Part shown: piece by piece, positions 25,997 through 35,420 of the stretch | Layout: every line of letters begins with the position of its first letter | Numbering within the stretch: the first letter of the stretch is position 1 | DNA from: Cellulosimicrobium cellulans | GTDB lineage: Bacteria > Actinomycetota > Actinomycetes > Actinomycetales > Cellulomonadaceae | NCBI RefSeq assembly: GCF_024124905.1 | Contig: NZ_JAMXST010000004.1 | Span: 372,001 to 436,000, forward strand | Length of the DNA: 64,000 bases | Reading direction: 5' to 3' | Program-made: the position numbers and the translations under genes | Notes under the pieces: model-generated | What the model saw: the letters and a program-made list of their open reading frames with translations, nothing else | Database searches by the model: none | Told to the model about the DNA's origin: nothing

Positions 25997-27238
25997 GTGG
26001 CAGCCCCAGTGATCGCCGTGGTCGGCGGAGGACAGCTCGCGCGCATGATGGCCCCCGCGGCCGGAGAGCTCGGCGTGCACCTGCGCGTGCTCGTCGAGGC
26101 CCCGGACACGTCCGCGGCCCAGGTGGTGGTCGACGCGCCCGTGGGCGCCGCGTCCGACGAGGCCGCGGTCCGCTCGCTCATCGCCCCCGCGGGTGCCGCC
26201 CCGGCGGACGTGCTGACCTTCGAGCACGAGCACGTCCCGAACGCGCTGCTCACCGACCTCCTCGAGCACGGCACGCCCGTGCGTCCCGGACCCGACGCGC
26301 TCGTGCACGCGCAGGACAAGATCGTCATGCGGCGCCGGCTCACCGAGCTCGGCGTGCCGTGCCCGCGCTGGGCCGCGCTCCCCACCGCGCCCGACGCCGC
26401 CCGCACCGCTCTCGCGGACTTCCTCGCCGAGGTCGGGGGCGAGGCCGTGGTGAAGACGGCGCGCGGCGGGTACGACGGCAAGGGCGTGCGCGTCGTGTCG
26501 GTCGCCGAGGGCGGCGCCGAGCAGGTCGCGGAGTGGATCGAGGCGGCCGCCACGGGCGGCCCCGAGCTCCTCGTCGAGGAGAAGGTGCCCTTCACGCGCG
26601 AGCTGGCCGTCCTCGTGGCGCGCCGCCCGTCCGGAGGGATCGACGGTCGGGGCGAGGTGCGGACCTGGCCCGTGGTCGAGTCGATCCAGCGCGACGGCGT
26701 GTGCGCCGAGGTGATCGCGCCCGCGCCCGGTCTCACGGAGGCCGAGGCGGAGCGCGCCCGCGACGCGGCGGTCCGGATCGCCGAGGGCCTCGGCGTCACG
26801 GGGGTGCTCGCGGTCGAGATGTTCGAGGTCCCGGGCGACGACGGGCCGCGCGTGCTGGTGAACGAGCTCGCGATGCGCCCGCACAACTCCGGGCACTGGA
26901 CCATCGACGGCGCGGTGACCAGCCAGTTCGAGCAGCACCTGCGGGCCGTGCTCGACCTGCCCCTCGGCGACACGACGGCCACCGCCCGCTGGACCGTCAT
27001 GGCGAACGTGCTCGGCTCGACGCTCGGCGAGCTGACCGACGCGCTGCCCGACGTCCTCGCCGCCTTCCCCGACGCGAAGGTCAACCTGTACGGCAAGGGC
27101 GTGCGCCCCGGGCGCAAGCTGGGCCACGTGAACGTGAGCGGCGACGACCTGGGCGAGGCCCGGCGTCGGGCCCTGGCCGCGGCCGCGATCCTGCGGGGCG
27201 AGGGCCCCGAGGGCACCCCGAACGAGGAGCGAGCATGA
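25997..27238 (+). CDS. purK: N5-carboxyaminoimidazole ribonucleotide synthase
   Basis: PurK uses ATP and bicarbonate to convert AIR into N5-CAIR in purine synthesis. The 413-residue protein begins with the nucleotide-binding segment [22 protein letters not shown] and shows the family motif TFEHEHVP. It has the ATP-grasp core (about 110-300; [33 protein letters not shown]) and the conserved [18 protein letters not shown] followed by SQFEQHLRA. Start GTG 25997 puts the Rossmann-like segment near residue 5. It overlaps purE by four bases (ATGA), and the two enzymes act in consecutive steps. Confidence 0.96.
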   Translation: MAAPVIAVVGGGQLARMMAPAAGELGVHLRVLVEAPDTSAAQVVVDAPVGAASDEAAVRSLIAPAGAAPADVLTFEHEHVPNALLTDLLEHGTPVRPGPDALVHAQDKIVMRRRLTELGVPCPRWAALPTAPDAARTALADFLAEVGGEAVVKTARGGYDGKGVRVVSVAEGGAEQVAEWIEAAATGGPELLVEEKVPFTRELAVLVARRPSGGIDGRGEVRTWPVVESIQRDGVCAEVIAPAPGLTEAEAERARDAAVRIAEGLGVTGVLAVEMFEVPGDDGPRVLVNELAMRPHNSGHWTIDGAVTSQFEQHLRAVLDLPLGDTTATARWTVMANVLGSTLGELTDALPDVLAAFPDAKVNLYGKGVRPGRKLGHVNVSGDDLGEARRRALAAAAILRGEGPEGTPNEERA

Positions 27239-27774
27239 GCGAGAACCCCGTCGTCGGCATCGTCATGGGGTCGGACTCCGACTGGCCCGTCATGGAGGCC
27301 GCGGCCGACGCGCTCGCCGAGTTCGGCGTGCCCGTCGAGGTCGACGTCGTCTCGGCGCACCGCATGCCCGTCGAGATGATCGACTACGGGCGCAGCGCCG
27401 CCGAGCGCGGCCTGCGCGTGATCGTCGCGGGCGCCGGGGGAGCGGCGCACCTGCCGGGCATGCTCGCCGCCGTGACGCCGCTGCCGGTGATCGGCGTCCC
27501 CGTGCCGCTGCGCCACCTCGACGGCATGGACTCGCTCCTGTCGATCGTGCAGATGCCCGCGGGCGTCCCCGTCGCGACGGTCTCCGTCGGCGGGGCGCGC
27601 AACGCGGGCCTGCTCGCCGCGCGCATCCTCGCGGCCGGCACCGACGACGACTCCGCGCGGCTGCGGGAGAAGATGGTCGCCTTCCAGGCGGACCTGGGCG
27701 ACCAGGCGCGCGCGAAGGGTGCGCGCCTGCGCGCGTCGAGGTCCGGGGAGCAGCGCACGGGCTTCGGCGCCTGA
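27235..27774 (+). CDS. purE: N5-carboxyaminoimidazole ribonucleotide mutase
   Basis: PurE class I moves the carboxyl group of N5-CAIR to give CAIR. The 179-residue protein contains the family segments [45 protein letters not shown] and [19 protein letters not shown], including the conserved Ser-Asp-Ser and His residues that bind substrate. It is translationally coupled to purK. The C-terminal tail after residue 160 is basic and variable. Confidence 0.97.
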   Translation: MSENPVVGIVMGSDSDWPVMEAAADALAEFGVPVEVDVVSAHRMPVEMIDYGRSAAERGLRVIVAGAGGAAHLPGMLAAVTPLPVIGVPVPLRHLDGMDSLLSIVQMPAGVPVATVSVGGARNAGLLAARILAAGTDDDSARLREKMVAFQADLGDQARAKGARLRASRSGEQRTGFGA

Positions 27775-27903
27775 CCGGCGCGCCGCGGGTTTCTGCGGCA
27801 GGCGGTTGTCGGGTTAGCCTGCGGGCGCGTCTCGCGACGCAGGGGGCTGGACCGACGACGGTCCGTGGCGGGTCGGTCCGACACCCACCCGGAGCAGTTT
27901 CAC

Positions 27904-30009
27904 GTGGCAGCACCGCAGGCAGCATGGGCGCCGACGGCGTCGTCCGACGCGACCCCCGGTGCGGTCCGACGGCACGCCCGCCCGAGGACCGCGACCTCGC
28001 GCGACGGCTACCGCTACGACCTCGACGGCCTCCGGGCGGTCGCGATCCTCCTCGTGGTGGTCTACCACGTCTGGCTCGGCAGGGTGTCGGGTGGCGTGGA
28101 CGTGTTCCTCATGCTCTCGGCGTTCTTCCTCACGGGTTCGTTCGCGCGCCGCCTGAGCGCCGGGCGCGGGGTCGCCGTCGGGGCGTACTGGGCGCGCACG
28201 TTCAAGCGCCTCGTCCCCGTCTCCGCGGTGGTGCTCCTCGGCGTCCTCGGGACCGCGTTCCTGCTCTACCCGCCGTCGTCGTGGCCGTCGGTCTGGACGC
28301 AGACCTGGGCGTCGCTGGGCTACGTCCAGAACTGGGAGCTCGCCCGCGAGTCCGTGGACTACTACGCCCGGGACGGCGCGGTCGCGAGCCCGCTCCAGCA
28401 CTACTGGTCGCTCTCGGTCCAGGGCCAGGTCTTCGTCCTCTGGCCGCTCCTCCTGCTCCTGTCCGGGCTCGTCGTCCGGCGCCTGAGGCTCTCCGTCACC
28501 CCTGTGCTCCTCGTGGTGTTCGGGACGGTGTTCGCGGCCTCGCTGGCCTTCTCCGTCGTCGAGACGGCGTCGGACCAGGGGCTCGCCTACTTCGACACGA
28601 GGGCGCGGCTGTGGGAGTTCGCGCTCGGGTCGCTCGTCGCGGTCGCCCTGCCGCTCGTGCGCCTGCCGGCACGGGTCGCCCTGATCGTCGGCTGGGCGGG
28701 GCTCGCCCTGATCGTGACGTGTGGGCTCGTGCTCGACGTCCAGGGCGGGTTCCCGGGCTACTTCGCGCTGTGGCCCACGATGGCGGCCGCCGCCGTGATC
28801 GTCGCAGGCACGGCGGCGCACCCGTGGGCCGTGGGCAACGTGCTCGCGCACCCGGTGCTGCGGTCGCTCGGGCGGGACGCCTACGCCCTCTACCTCGTGC
28901 ACTGGCCGCTGCTCATCACCTGGCGGGTGGTCACGGGACGTCAGGTCCCGTCCTGGCACGAGGGTGCGGTGATCGTGGTCGTGTCCCTCGTCCTCGCCCG
29001 CCTCCTCACCTCGCTCGTCGAGCGCCCCGTCCGGGACCTGGCGTGGGCGCGGACCGTCCCGTGGCGCGGTGCGGTCGCCGTGCTCGTCGCGGTCACGGTC
29101 GTGGCCGTTCCCCTCGCCGCCTGGCAGTCGGCCGAGCGCGCGCGGGCCGCCGAGGCGCTGGCGGGCGCCTCCGCCGACAACCCGGGCGCGCGCGTGCTCC
29201 TGCCGGGATACCAGGACGCGTCGGACCCGACCGCACCTCCCGTCCCCGTGGCGACCGCGCTCGACGCCCAGTGGGTGTCGCTCACGGAACGCTGCTCGGG
29301 AAGGTTCGCGCCCGACGTCGCGGAGCTCGCGAAGCGGTGCGGGCAGCTCGTTCCCCCCGCTCCGGAGGGTCCGACGGTCGTGGTGGTGGGCGACTCGCAC
29401 AGCGAGCAGTTCATGGGTGCGCTGATCCCCGTCGCCGAGCGCGAGGGCTGGACCCTGGTCTCGGTCCTCTACGGGGGATGTTCGTTCGGCACGGCGGGCC
29501 ACCCCTGCCGCGAGTGGAACGAGCAGGTGCTCGACTACGTCCTCGAGCTCGGTCCGGACGCGGTCTTCACCGTCACGACGGCCGCCGAGGCCGACGGCAC
29601 GGGCGAGACCGTCGTCGTCGGGCTCCAAGAGGCGGTCGACGTGCTCTCCGACGCGGGGATCGCGCTCCTCGGGGTCCGGGACAACCCGCGGTTCTCGACG
29701 GACATGTTCGTCTGCGCCGAGCAGCACGGTCCCGATGCGGACGTGTGCCGCCACGACCTCGCGTCCCGCTCCGCCTCACGGAACCCCGCCGAGGACCTCC
29801 GGGTGGGCGACGGGTCGGTGCTCGTCGACCTCTCTGGGGCGGTGTGCCCCGACGGGTGGTGCGTCCCGGTGGTGGGGAACGTGCACGTCTACCTCGACGA
29901 CAACCACCTCACGTGGGACTACGCTCGTTCGCTGGCCCCGTTCCTCGAGGACGAGCTGTCACCGTGGACCGACCGCGCGACGTCGACGCGACACGGGGAG
30001 CCGTCATGA
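27904..30009 (+). CDS. Membrane acyltransferase with C-terminal SGNH domain (OafA-like)
   Basis: This protein of 701 residues fuses an acyltransferase-3 membrane domain (about 35-390, roughly ten helices; YRYDLDGLRAVAILLVVVYH, GGVDVFLMLSAFF, YWSLSVQGQVFVLWPL) to an extracytoplasmic SGNH hydrolase-like domain. The SGNH part has VVVVGDSHSEQF with the catalytic Ser, and DDNHLT near the end as the Asp-x-x-His block. Such fusions O-acetylate surface polysaccharides: the membrane domain passes an acetyl group outward and the SGNH domain transfers it. I chose GTG 27904, nine bases after GGAG. The next gene, a paralog, overlaps by four bases. Confidence 0.88.
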   Translation: MAAPQAAWAPTASSDATPGAVRRHARPRTATSRDGYRYDLDGLRAVAILLVVVYHVWLGRVSGGVDVFLMLSAFFLTGSFARRLSAGRGVAVGAYWARTFKRLVPVSAVVLLGVLGTAFLLYPPSSWPSVWTQTWASLGYVQNWELARESVDYYARDGAVASPLQHYWSLSVQGQVFVLWPLLLLLSGLVVRRLRLSVTPVLLVVFGTVFAASLAFSVVETASDQGLAYFDTRARLWEFALGSLVAVALPLVRLPARVALIVGWAGLALIVTCGLVLDVQGGFPGYFALWPTMAAAAVIVAGTAAHPWAVGNVLAHPVLRSLGRDAYALYLVHWPLLITWRVVTGRQVPSWHEGAVIVVVSLVLARLLTSLVERPVRDLAWARTVPWRGAVAVLVAVTVVAVPLAAWQSAERARAAEALAGASADNPGARVLLPGYQDASDPTAPPVPVATALDAQWVSLTERCSGRFAPDVAELAKRCGQLVPPAPEGPTVVVVGDSHSEQFMGALIPVAEREGWTLVSVLYGGCSFGTAGHPCREWNEQVLDYVLELGPDAVFTVTTAAEADGTGETVVVGLQEAVDVLSDAGIALLGVRDNPRFSTDMFVCAEQHGPDADVCRHDLASRSASRNPAEDLRVGDGSVLVDLSGAVCPDGWCVPVVGNVHVYLDDNHLTWDYARSLAPFLEDELSPWTDRATSTRHGEPS

Positions 30010-32150
30010 CCGGACCTGTCGGAGCGAGGGCTCGCTCCGTCGGCCCGACCCGGCCGACGACGCCGCCCCGTCATGCGCGGTCACGTGCGGCGGACCGGTC
30101 GACAGGCGCTGCCGTGCCCTACCGGCACGACCTCGACGGCCTGCGCGCGCTCGCGGTCGTGCTGGTCGCCGTCTACCACGTGTGGGTCCACCGCGTCTCG
30201 GGCGGGGTGGACGTCTTCCTCATGCTCTCGGGGTTCTTCGTCGCCGGGGGTCTGCTCCGCTCGTTCGCCCGCGGGACGCCGGTGCGGCTGCGAACCTACC
30301 TCCCGCGGCTCGCCCGCCGGCTCCTTCCGGCGCTCGTCCTGGTGCTCGCCGCGGTGCTCGTCGCGAGCGCGGTGCTCCTCCCGCGCACCCGGTGGACGGG
30401 GGTCTCGGGCGACGTGCTCGGGTCGCTGCTCTACGCCGAGAACTGGCGGCTCGCCGCCGCGGAGCAGGCCTACGGTGCGGCCGACGTGGGACAGAGCCCG
30501 CTCCAGCACGTCTGGTCCCTCTCCGTCCAGGGACAGCTCTTCGTCGGGCTTCCTGTCCTTCTCCTGCTCGTCTGGTGGTCGGCAGGTCGCGCGGGGATCG
30601 CGACGCGCCTGGCGATCGTGCACGCGACGGTGGTGACCGGGGCCGTCGCCTCGTTCGTCTACGCCGTGGTCGCGGTGCGCGCCGACCAGGCGTTCGCCTA
30701 CTACGACACGGTGGCCCGCGCGTGGGAGTACCTCGCGGGTGCGCTGCTCGCGCTCCTGGTGACGCGCGTGCGCCTGCCCGGTGCGTCGGGGCTCGTCGCG
30801 GGCTGGGTCGGGCTCGCGCTCGTCGTCGCCAGCGGCCTCCTCGTGGACGGCGCGGCGCTCTTCCCCGGCCCCGCCACGCTCGTTCCTCTCGCAGGCGCCG
30901 CGCTCGTCGTCGTCGCGGGGACGCCCGACCCGCGCGGGATCGCCGTCGCTCCCGCGTGGTCGGTCTCGAGGCTCCTCGCGTGGGCTCCGGTCGCCCGAGC
31001 CGGCGGGTACGCGTACGCCTTCTACCTGTGGCACTGGCCCGTGCTCGTGTTCACGATCGTCCTCCGCGACCGGCCGGTGGGCTGGCTCGCAGGGATCGGC
31101 GTGCTCGGCCTCTCGGCCGTGCTGGCGGTCCTGACGAAGCAGCTCGTCGAGGACGTGCTCCGTCGGGACCCTCGAGATGCGCGAGGCGCCACGCGCACAC
31201 GGCCCCGGCGGGGGGTGCTGCGTCCTCTCGTCGCTGTGGTCACCGTGACCGTCGCGGTCGTGCCGCTCGCGTGGCACGCCCACGTCCTGTCGGTCCAGCG
31301 CTCGTACCAGGGCGCCCTGCAGGACGTCGACGTCGCTGCGTACCCGGGGGCGCTCTCCGTCCTCGAACCGGGCGCGTACGCGGCGGCGGCTGCCGACCCG
31401 GTGCCCGCCGTGGAGGCCGTGCTCGAGGACACGTCGCGGGTCGTCCTGGACGGCTGCATGACGGGGGACGGGGAGAGCGACGTCAAGCGGTGCTCGTACG
31501 GCCCGGAGGATGCCGCGACGGTCGTCGCGCTGGTCGGTGCGTCGCACAGCGAGCACTGGTTCGCCGCGCTCGAACCGATCGCCGACCGTCGGGGCTTTCG
31601 TGTCGTCCCCGTCCTCAAGGCGGGGTGCCTCTTCCTCGACCCCGAGGACGGCGACGTCGACGGCGAGTGCGCGACCTGGCAGCGCGACGCGATGGACTAC
31701 GTCCTGTCGCTCGAACCTGACGTGGTCATCACGACCTCGACGCGTCCGACGAAGTCGGACGGGCCCCGTGAGGTGGTCCCCGACGCGTACGTCCGTGTCT
31801 GGGAGCGGCTCGCCCTGGAGGACGTCCCGGTCGTGGCCATCCGCGACAACCCGTGGCTGCCGTTCTGGATGCCCGAGTGCGCGGCCGTCCACGGCTCGGA
31901 GTCGGACGAGTGCGCCGTGGCGTGGGAGGACGTCCTGGACGACGTGGACCCGTCGCTCGACGCCGTCCAGGAGCTGTGGAACACGACGATCCTCGACTTC
32001 AACGACGTCCTCTGCCCGGACCGTGTCTGCCGGCCGGTCCAGGGCAACCGGTTCGTCTACCGCGACGACAACCATCTGACGGCGACCTATGCCGTGACGC
32101 TCAGCCCGGTGTTCGACGAGCGGCTCGGTGTCGCGACCGGGTGGTGGTGA
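30006..32150 (+). CDS. Second membrane acyltransferase with SGNH domain, paralog of the preceding gene
   Basis: This 714-residue protein has the same layout as its upstream neighbour: an AT3 domain with YRHDLDGLRALAVVLVAVYH and GGVDVFLMLSGFF, about ten helices, and a C-terminal SGNH-like domain. In block I it reads VALVGASHSEHW, so the usual Asp after Gly is Ala while the Ser is kept; DDNHLT is intact. The ATG overlaps the upstream stop (ATGA). A very long open frame from 27924 exists, but its first two kilobases only shadow the previous gene. The pair probably adds two acyl groups, or the same group at two positions, on the local glycan. Confidence 0.88.
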   Translation: MTGPVGARARSVGPTRPTTPPRHARSRAADRSTGAAVPYRHDLDGLRALAVVLVAVYHVWVHRVSGGVDVFLMLSGFFVAGGLLRSFARGTPVRLRTYLPRLARRLLPALVLVLAAVLVASAVLLPRTRWTGVSGDVLGSLLYAENWRLAAAEQAYGAADVGQSPLQHVWSLSVQGQLFVGLPVLLLLVWWSAGRAGIATRLAIVHATVVTGAVASFVYAVVAVRADQAFAYYDTVARAWEYLAGALLALLVTRVRLPGASGLVAGWVGLALVVASGLLVDGAALFPGPATLVPLAGAALVVVAGTPDPRGIAVAPAWSVSRLLAWAPVARAGGYAYAFYLWHWPVLVFTIVLRDRPVGWLAGIGVLGLSAVLAVLTKQLVEDVLRRDPRDARGATRTRPRRGVLRPLVAVVTVTVAVVPLAWHAHVLSVQRSYQGALQDVDVAAYPGALSVLEPGAYAAAAADPVPAVEAVLEDTSRVVLDGCMTGDGESDVKRCSYGPEDAATVVALVGASHSEHWFAALEPIADRRGFRVVPVLKAGCLFLDPEDGDVDGECATWQRDAMDYVLSLEPDVVITTSTRPTKSDGPREVVPDAYVRVWERLALEDVPVVAIRDNPWLPFWMPECAAVHGSESDECAVAWEDVLDDVDPSLDAVQELWNTTILDFNDVLCPDRVCRPVQGNRFVYRDDNHLTATYAVTLSPVFDERLGVATGWW

Positions 32151-32153
32151 CGA

Positions 32154-33602
32154 CTACTGCGGCAGGCCGCCGACCTGCCCCGGGGTGAGGTTGCCGTCAC
32201 GGATGTCGATCCAGAACTGCCCCACGGTCTCGGGGTTCAGCTGCACGGTGGACCCGACGTTGCCGCCCGGCCGGTAGTCGGGGTTCGAGATCGGCGGCGT
32301 GCCCGTGATGCCGTCGGGACCGTTGGCCTTGCGGAACGCGAGGGCGAGCTTGCCGAGGTCGACGATGCCCGTGCTCTCGTCGACGGTGAGCGACCCGAGG
32401 CCGGAGTCCAGCAGCGAGACCTGGTCGCCGGGGCGGAACAGGATGCTCGGGTTCGCCGCCTTCGAGCTGATGGCGCCGATGACCTGGCGCTGGCGCTCGG
32501 CGCGGCCGATGTCGCCCTTCGGGTCGGAGTAGCGCATCCGCGAGAACGCGAGCGCGGTGTGGCCGTCGGCGACGTGGCACCCGGCGGTCCACACGAGTTC
32601 GCTGCGTTCGTCGTTCACGTCGTAGTCGAGGCACAGCTCCACGCCGCCGACGGCGTCGACGATGCCCTCGACCCCGCCGAACCCGACCTCGACGTAGTGG
32701 TCGACCGTGAGGCCGGTGAGCTGCTCGACCGTCTGCACGAGCAGCGGCGGGCCACCCCACGAGTACGCCGAGTTGAGCTTGCTCGCGCCGTTGCCCGGGA
32801 TCTCCGCGTACGTGTCGCGCGGCAGGCTGATGAGCGCGACCGGGCCGCTCGGCGGGGCGTGCAGGACCATGATCGTGTCCGTGCGCGCGCCCTCGGTGCC
32901 GTCCTCGCTGATGCCTTCGCCGCGCGCGTCGGAGCCCGCGAGGAGATAGGTGTTCCCGGGCGTGCCGGGCGCACCGGAGAGGGCCTCGACGTGCTGGATC
33001 TTGCCGTTCGCCCAGATGAGCAGGCCGACCGGCCAGGCGAGGAGCGCGACGATCACGACGCACGCGACGAGCCCGACGACGCGGCCCTTGCGGACGCGGA
33101 ACCCGCCCCCGCCGGCTCGAGGGGTCCCCGTGCCCGACGGCGGTCGCCCACCCCCGCCACCGGGTCGGCCGGTGCTCGGCCGCGGCGCCGCGCCCGGACG
33201 GCTCCGCGTCGTCGTGGGCACGGCCTGCGCACCCGCGTGGGGCGACGACGAGACGCGCGGAGGTGCCGCCGTCGCCTGGCGGGGCTGGCGCGACGGCGCG
33301 ACCGACGGCGGGAGCGCGGACGACGCGGAGCTCGTCCGCGGGCGTGCGCCGCGCGCGGGCGGCGCCGGCGGCGGCGTGCCCTTGCGTGCGGGGGTCACGG
33401 GGATCTCGCGCGACGACTGGCGCTTGATGCGGGGCTCGAGGCGCACGGCGTCGTCGGGCACGGCGGGGCGGGGGCGCGCCGGGGCGCGCCCGCTGTTGCC
33501 CACGGCGATCGCGTCGTCGACGGACGACGGACGCGGGGCGCGGCCGCCCTGGGGCGTGAAGCTCGGGGGGAGCGACCGGGGGTCGCGCGAGGGGTCGGTC
33601 AT
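32154..33602 (-). CDS. LytR-CpsA-Psr (LCP) family protein 1
   Basis: LCP proteins attach lipid-carried glycopolymers such as teichoic acid or arabinogalactan to peptidoglycan. This 482-residue member has a long Pro/Arg/Ala-rich cytoplasmic region (about 1-180), one membrane helix (VVGLVACVVIVALLAWPVGLL) and an extracytoplasmic LCP domain. That domain contains LLAGSDARG, ARTDTIMVLH, ISLPRDTYAEIPG, KLNSAY and FSRMRYSDPKGDIGRAERQRQ, including the conserved Arg and Asp residues that bind the pyrophosphate. The ATG at 33602 lies four bases after the stop of the second LCP gene, so both are in one operon. It is convergent with the acyltransferase, three bases apart. Confidence 0.92.
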   Translation of the reverse strand: MTDPSRDPRSLPPSFTPQGGRAPRPSSVDDAIAVGNSGRAPARPRPAVPDDAVRLEPRIKRQSSREIPVTPARKGTPPPAPPARGARPRTSSASSALPPSVAPSRQPRQATAAPPRVSSSPHAGAQAVPTTTRSRPGAAPRPSTGRPGGGGGRPPSGTGTPRAGGGGFRVRKGRVVGLVACVVIVALLAWPVGLLIWANGKIQHVEALSGAPGTPGNTYLLAGSDARGEGISEDGTEGARTDTIMVLHAPPSGPVALISLPRDTYAEIPGNGASKLNSAYSWGGPPLLVQTVEQLTGLTVDHYVEVGFGGVEGIVDAVGGVELCLDYDVNDERSELVWTAGCHVADGHTALAFSRMRYSDPKGDIGRAERQRQVIGAISSKAANPSILFRPGDQVSLLDSGLGSLTVDESTGIVDLGKLALAFRKANGPDGITGTPPISNPDYRPGGNVGSTVQLNPETVGQFWIDIRDGNLTPGQVGGLPQ

Positions 33603-33606
33603 GGCG

Positions 33607-34902
33607 TCACCCGCACTGCGCGGTCTCGTCGGCGGCGGAGAACGCCTCCTTGCCGGCTTCCTTCGTCTGCACCGGGGCGGGCTCGGCGGCCGCGTCGCCC
33701 GTCGGGTCGGCTGCACCCTCCCCGGTCTGCGACGGCGGCTCGGTGGCCTCGGCGGCGTCGGTGGACCCGCCTGCGGCCTCGTCGGTCGCGGGTGCGGGCG
33801 CGGCGATCGGCTCGTCGGCGCGCACCTTGGCCCAGAGCTCGTCGGCCTCCGACGTCCAGACGACCTTCGCGTCGGGGTCCTGCGGGTCCGGCGCGTTGGG
33901 AACGGTCATGAAGGTGATGTTGCCACTGGTCGCGCCCTTGAGGCTGAAGGCGAGCCCGGCGAGGCTCGGGATCGACGACAGGTTGGCGCTCATGGTCAGA
34001 GACTTGGTGCCCGCGTCGACGAACCCGTAGATCTGGCCGAGGTCCGAGAGCACGTTCTTCGAGAGCACCTGGTTCACCGTCGCGGCGAGGAGCTGCTGCT
34101 GGCGGCCGATACGGCTGAGGTCCGACCCGTCGCCCACGCCGTAGCGCGCCCGCGCGAACCCGAGCGCCTGGGCGCCGTCGAGCGTCTGCATCCCTGCGTC
34201 CAGCCGAAGGTCCGCCTTGGGCGAGTCGATCGGCTCGGGGATGCAGATGGGGACGCCGCCGATCGCCGTGACCATGTTCTGGAAACCCGCGAAGTCGACG
34301 ACGACGAAGCCGTCGACGAACACGTCGGTCAGGCTCTCGACGGTCTGGGTCGCGCACGCGGCGGCCGAGTCGACGTCGCCACCGACGGTCGCGCCGTTCG
34401 CGAACGCGGCGTTGAAGCGGGTGGTGGCCGGCGCGGTCGTCTTGCCGTTCGTCGTGTGGCACGCCGGGACGTCCACCCGTGAGTCGCGGGGGATCGAGAT
34501 CATCTCCACGCGCGTCCGGTCTGCCGAGACGTGCACGAGGATCGTCGTGTCCGAGCGCATGCCCGCGACGCCCGCGACCTCGTGGCCGTTCTCGCCGCCG
34601 CGCTCGTCGGAGCCCATCACGAGGATGTTGAGGGGCTTCCCGGCGTTGGGGTCGCTCGGGTCCGGGGTGGGCTGCTCAGGTCGGTCCGTCAGGAGCTCGA
34701 GCCCGTCCGACGGCGCGATGTTCCCCTGGATTCTCGACACCGCTGCGGCGCCGCCGACCGCGCCGAACGCGAGCACCGCCGTGGCGACGAGCCCGACGGC
34801 GCGGGCTGTCCCGCGGGACCTCATGGCCCGCGCGTGCGCCGGACCGCGCGACGGCTCGGCAGCCGCCGCGTCGCTGGTCTGGGCACGGGAACGGGAGGTC
34901 AC
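33607..34902 (-). CDS. LytR-CpsA-Psr (LCP) family protein 2
   Basis: This 431-residue protein has a short cytoplasmic part, one helix (AVGLVATAVLAFGAVGGAAA) and an LCP domain with ILVMGSDERGG, RSDTTILVHVS, ISIPRDSRVDVP, RFNAAFANG and FARARYGVGDGSDLSRIGRQQ. Compared with LCP 1 it has an extra Cys pair and a longer C-terminal tail rich in Ala, Glu and Pro. A TATGCT box at 34916-34911 ends eight bases before GTG 34902, so the transcript seems leaderless. It is the first gene of the two-gene LCP unit inside the surface glycan region. Confidence 0.92.
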   Translation of the reverse strand: MTSRSRAQTSDAAAAEPSRGPAHARAMRSRGTARAVGLVATAVLAFGAVGGAAAVSRIQGNIAPSDGLELLTDRPEQPTPDPSDPNAGKPLNILVMGSDERGGENGHEVAGVAGMRSDTTILVHVSADRTRVEMISIPRDSRVDVPACHTTNGKTTAPATTRFNAAFANGATVGGDVDSAAACATQTVESLTDVFVDGFVVVDFAGFQNMVTAIGGVPICIPEPIDSPKADLRLDAGMQTLDGAQALGFARARYGVGDGSDLSRIGRQQQLLAATVNQVLSKNVLSDLGQIYGFVDAGTKSLTMSANLSSIPSLAGLAFSLKGATSGNITFMTVPNAPDPQDPDAKVVWTSEADELWAKVRADEPIAAPAPATDEAAGGSTDAAEATEPPSQTGEGAADPTGDAAAEPAPVQTKEAGKEAFSAADETAQCG

Positions 34903-34910
34903 GGGAGTCG

Positions 34911-34916
34911 AGCATA
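34911..34916 (-). promoter_or_regulatory. -10 box of a probable leaderless promoter for the LCP pair
   Basis: TATGCT on the minus strand, eight bases before GTG 34902; no ribosome binding site lies between. Confidence 0.5.
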
Positions 34917-35003
34917 GGCGTGCGGTGCGACCTGGCCGCGCGGGCCGCGGGCTCGCGGGGTGGAGGAGTTGTGCAGGCGCGTGCGGTGCGAGGACCGGTC
35001 GGG

Positions 35004-35408
35004 TCAGCCCGCGGCGTCAGCGTCCGGGCGGCCGCCCTGGCCGTCGCGCTGCTCGAGCTCGTCGACCGACGCGTCGACCCGGCTGAGCCTCGCCTCTGCG
35101 AGGCTCAGCTCGCGCGTGAGCAGCGTGATCTTGCGGGCGAGAGCGTTCGCACGCCGGTGGCTCGTGGCGATGTAGCTCACGAACGCGATGACGAGGGCGT
35201 AGAGGAGGAGGTCGGTCCCGCGGCCGACGCCGAGCATGTTGGCCAGCCGGGTGAGCCACTCGGGGAACAGGACGGAGAGCCCGGCGACCACGACGAACCC
35301 GACGAGCAGCAGGCGGCGGATCGCCTGGTGCCGGGCGTCGACCGTGGAGCGGGTGAGCAGGACCGTGACCACGGCGATCGCGGCGACGAGGACGATCTGG
35401 ATGAGCAT
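35004..35408 (-). CDS. DUF2304 membrane protein
   Basis: This 134-residue protein has three transmembrane helices (IVLVAAIAVVTVLLT, LLLVGFVVVAGLSVLFP and LLYALVIAFVSYIA) and then a cytoplasmic coiled-coil tail (about 85-125; ARKITLLTRELSLAEARL). This matches DUF2304, a family usually encoded beside a family 2 glycosyltransferase. Here it follows such a gene by 12 bases on the same strand. It may anchor or assist the transferase; no biochemical role is established. Confidence 0.88.
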   Translation of the reverse strand: MLIQIVLVAAIAVVTVLLTRSTVDARHQAIRRLLLVGFVVVAGLSVLFPEWLTRLANMLGVGRGTDLLLYALVIAFVSYIATSHRRANALARKITLLTRELSLAEARLSRVDASVDELEQRDGQGGRPDADAAG

Positions 35409-35420
35409 GTGCGCTCCCGT

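Noticed and set aside
27924-30005. First half of a 1408-residue open frame ending at 32150
   Set aside because: It reads Arg/Gly/Pro-rich sequence out of frame with the first acyltransferase. Only the part from ATG 30006 is a real gene.
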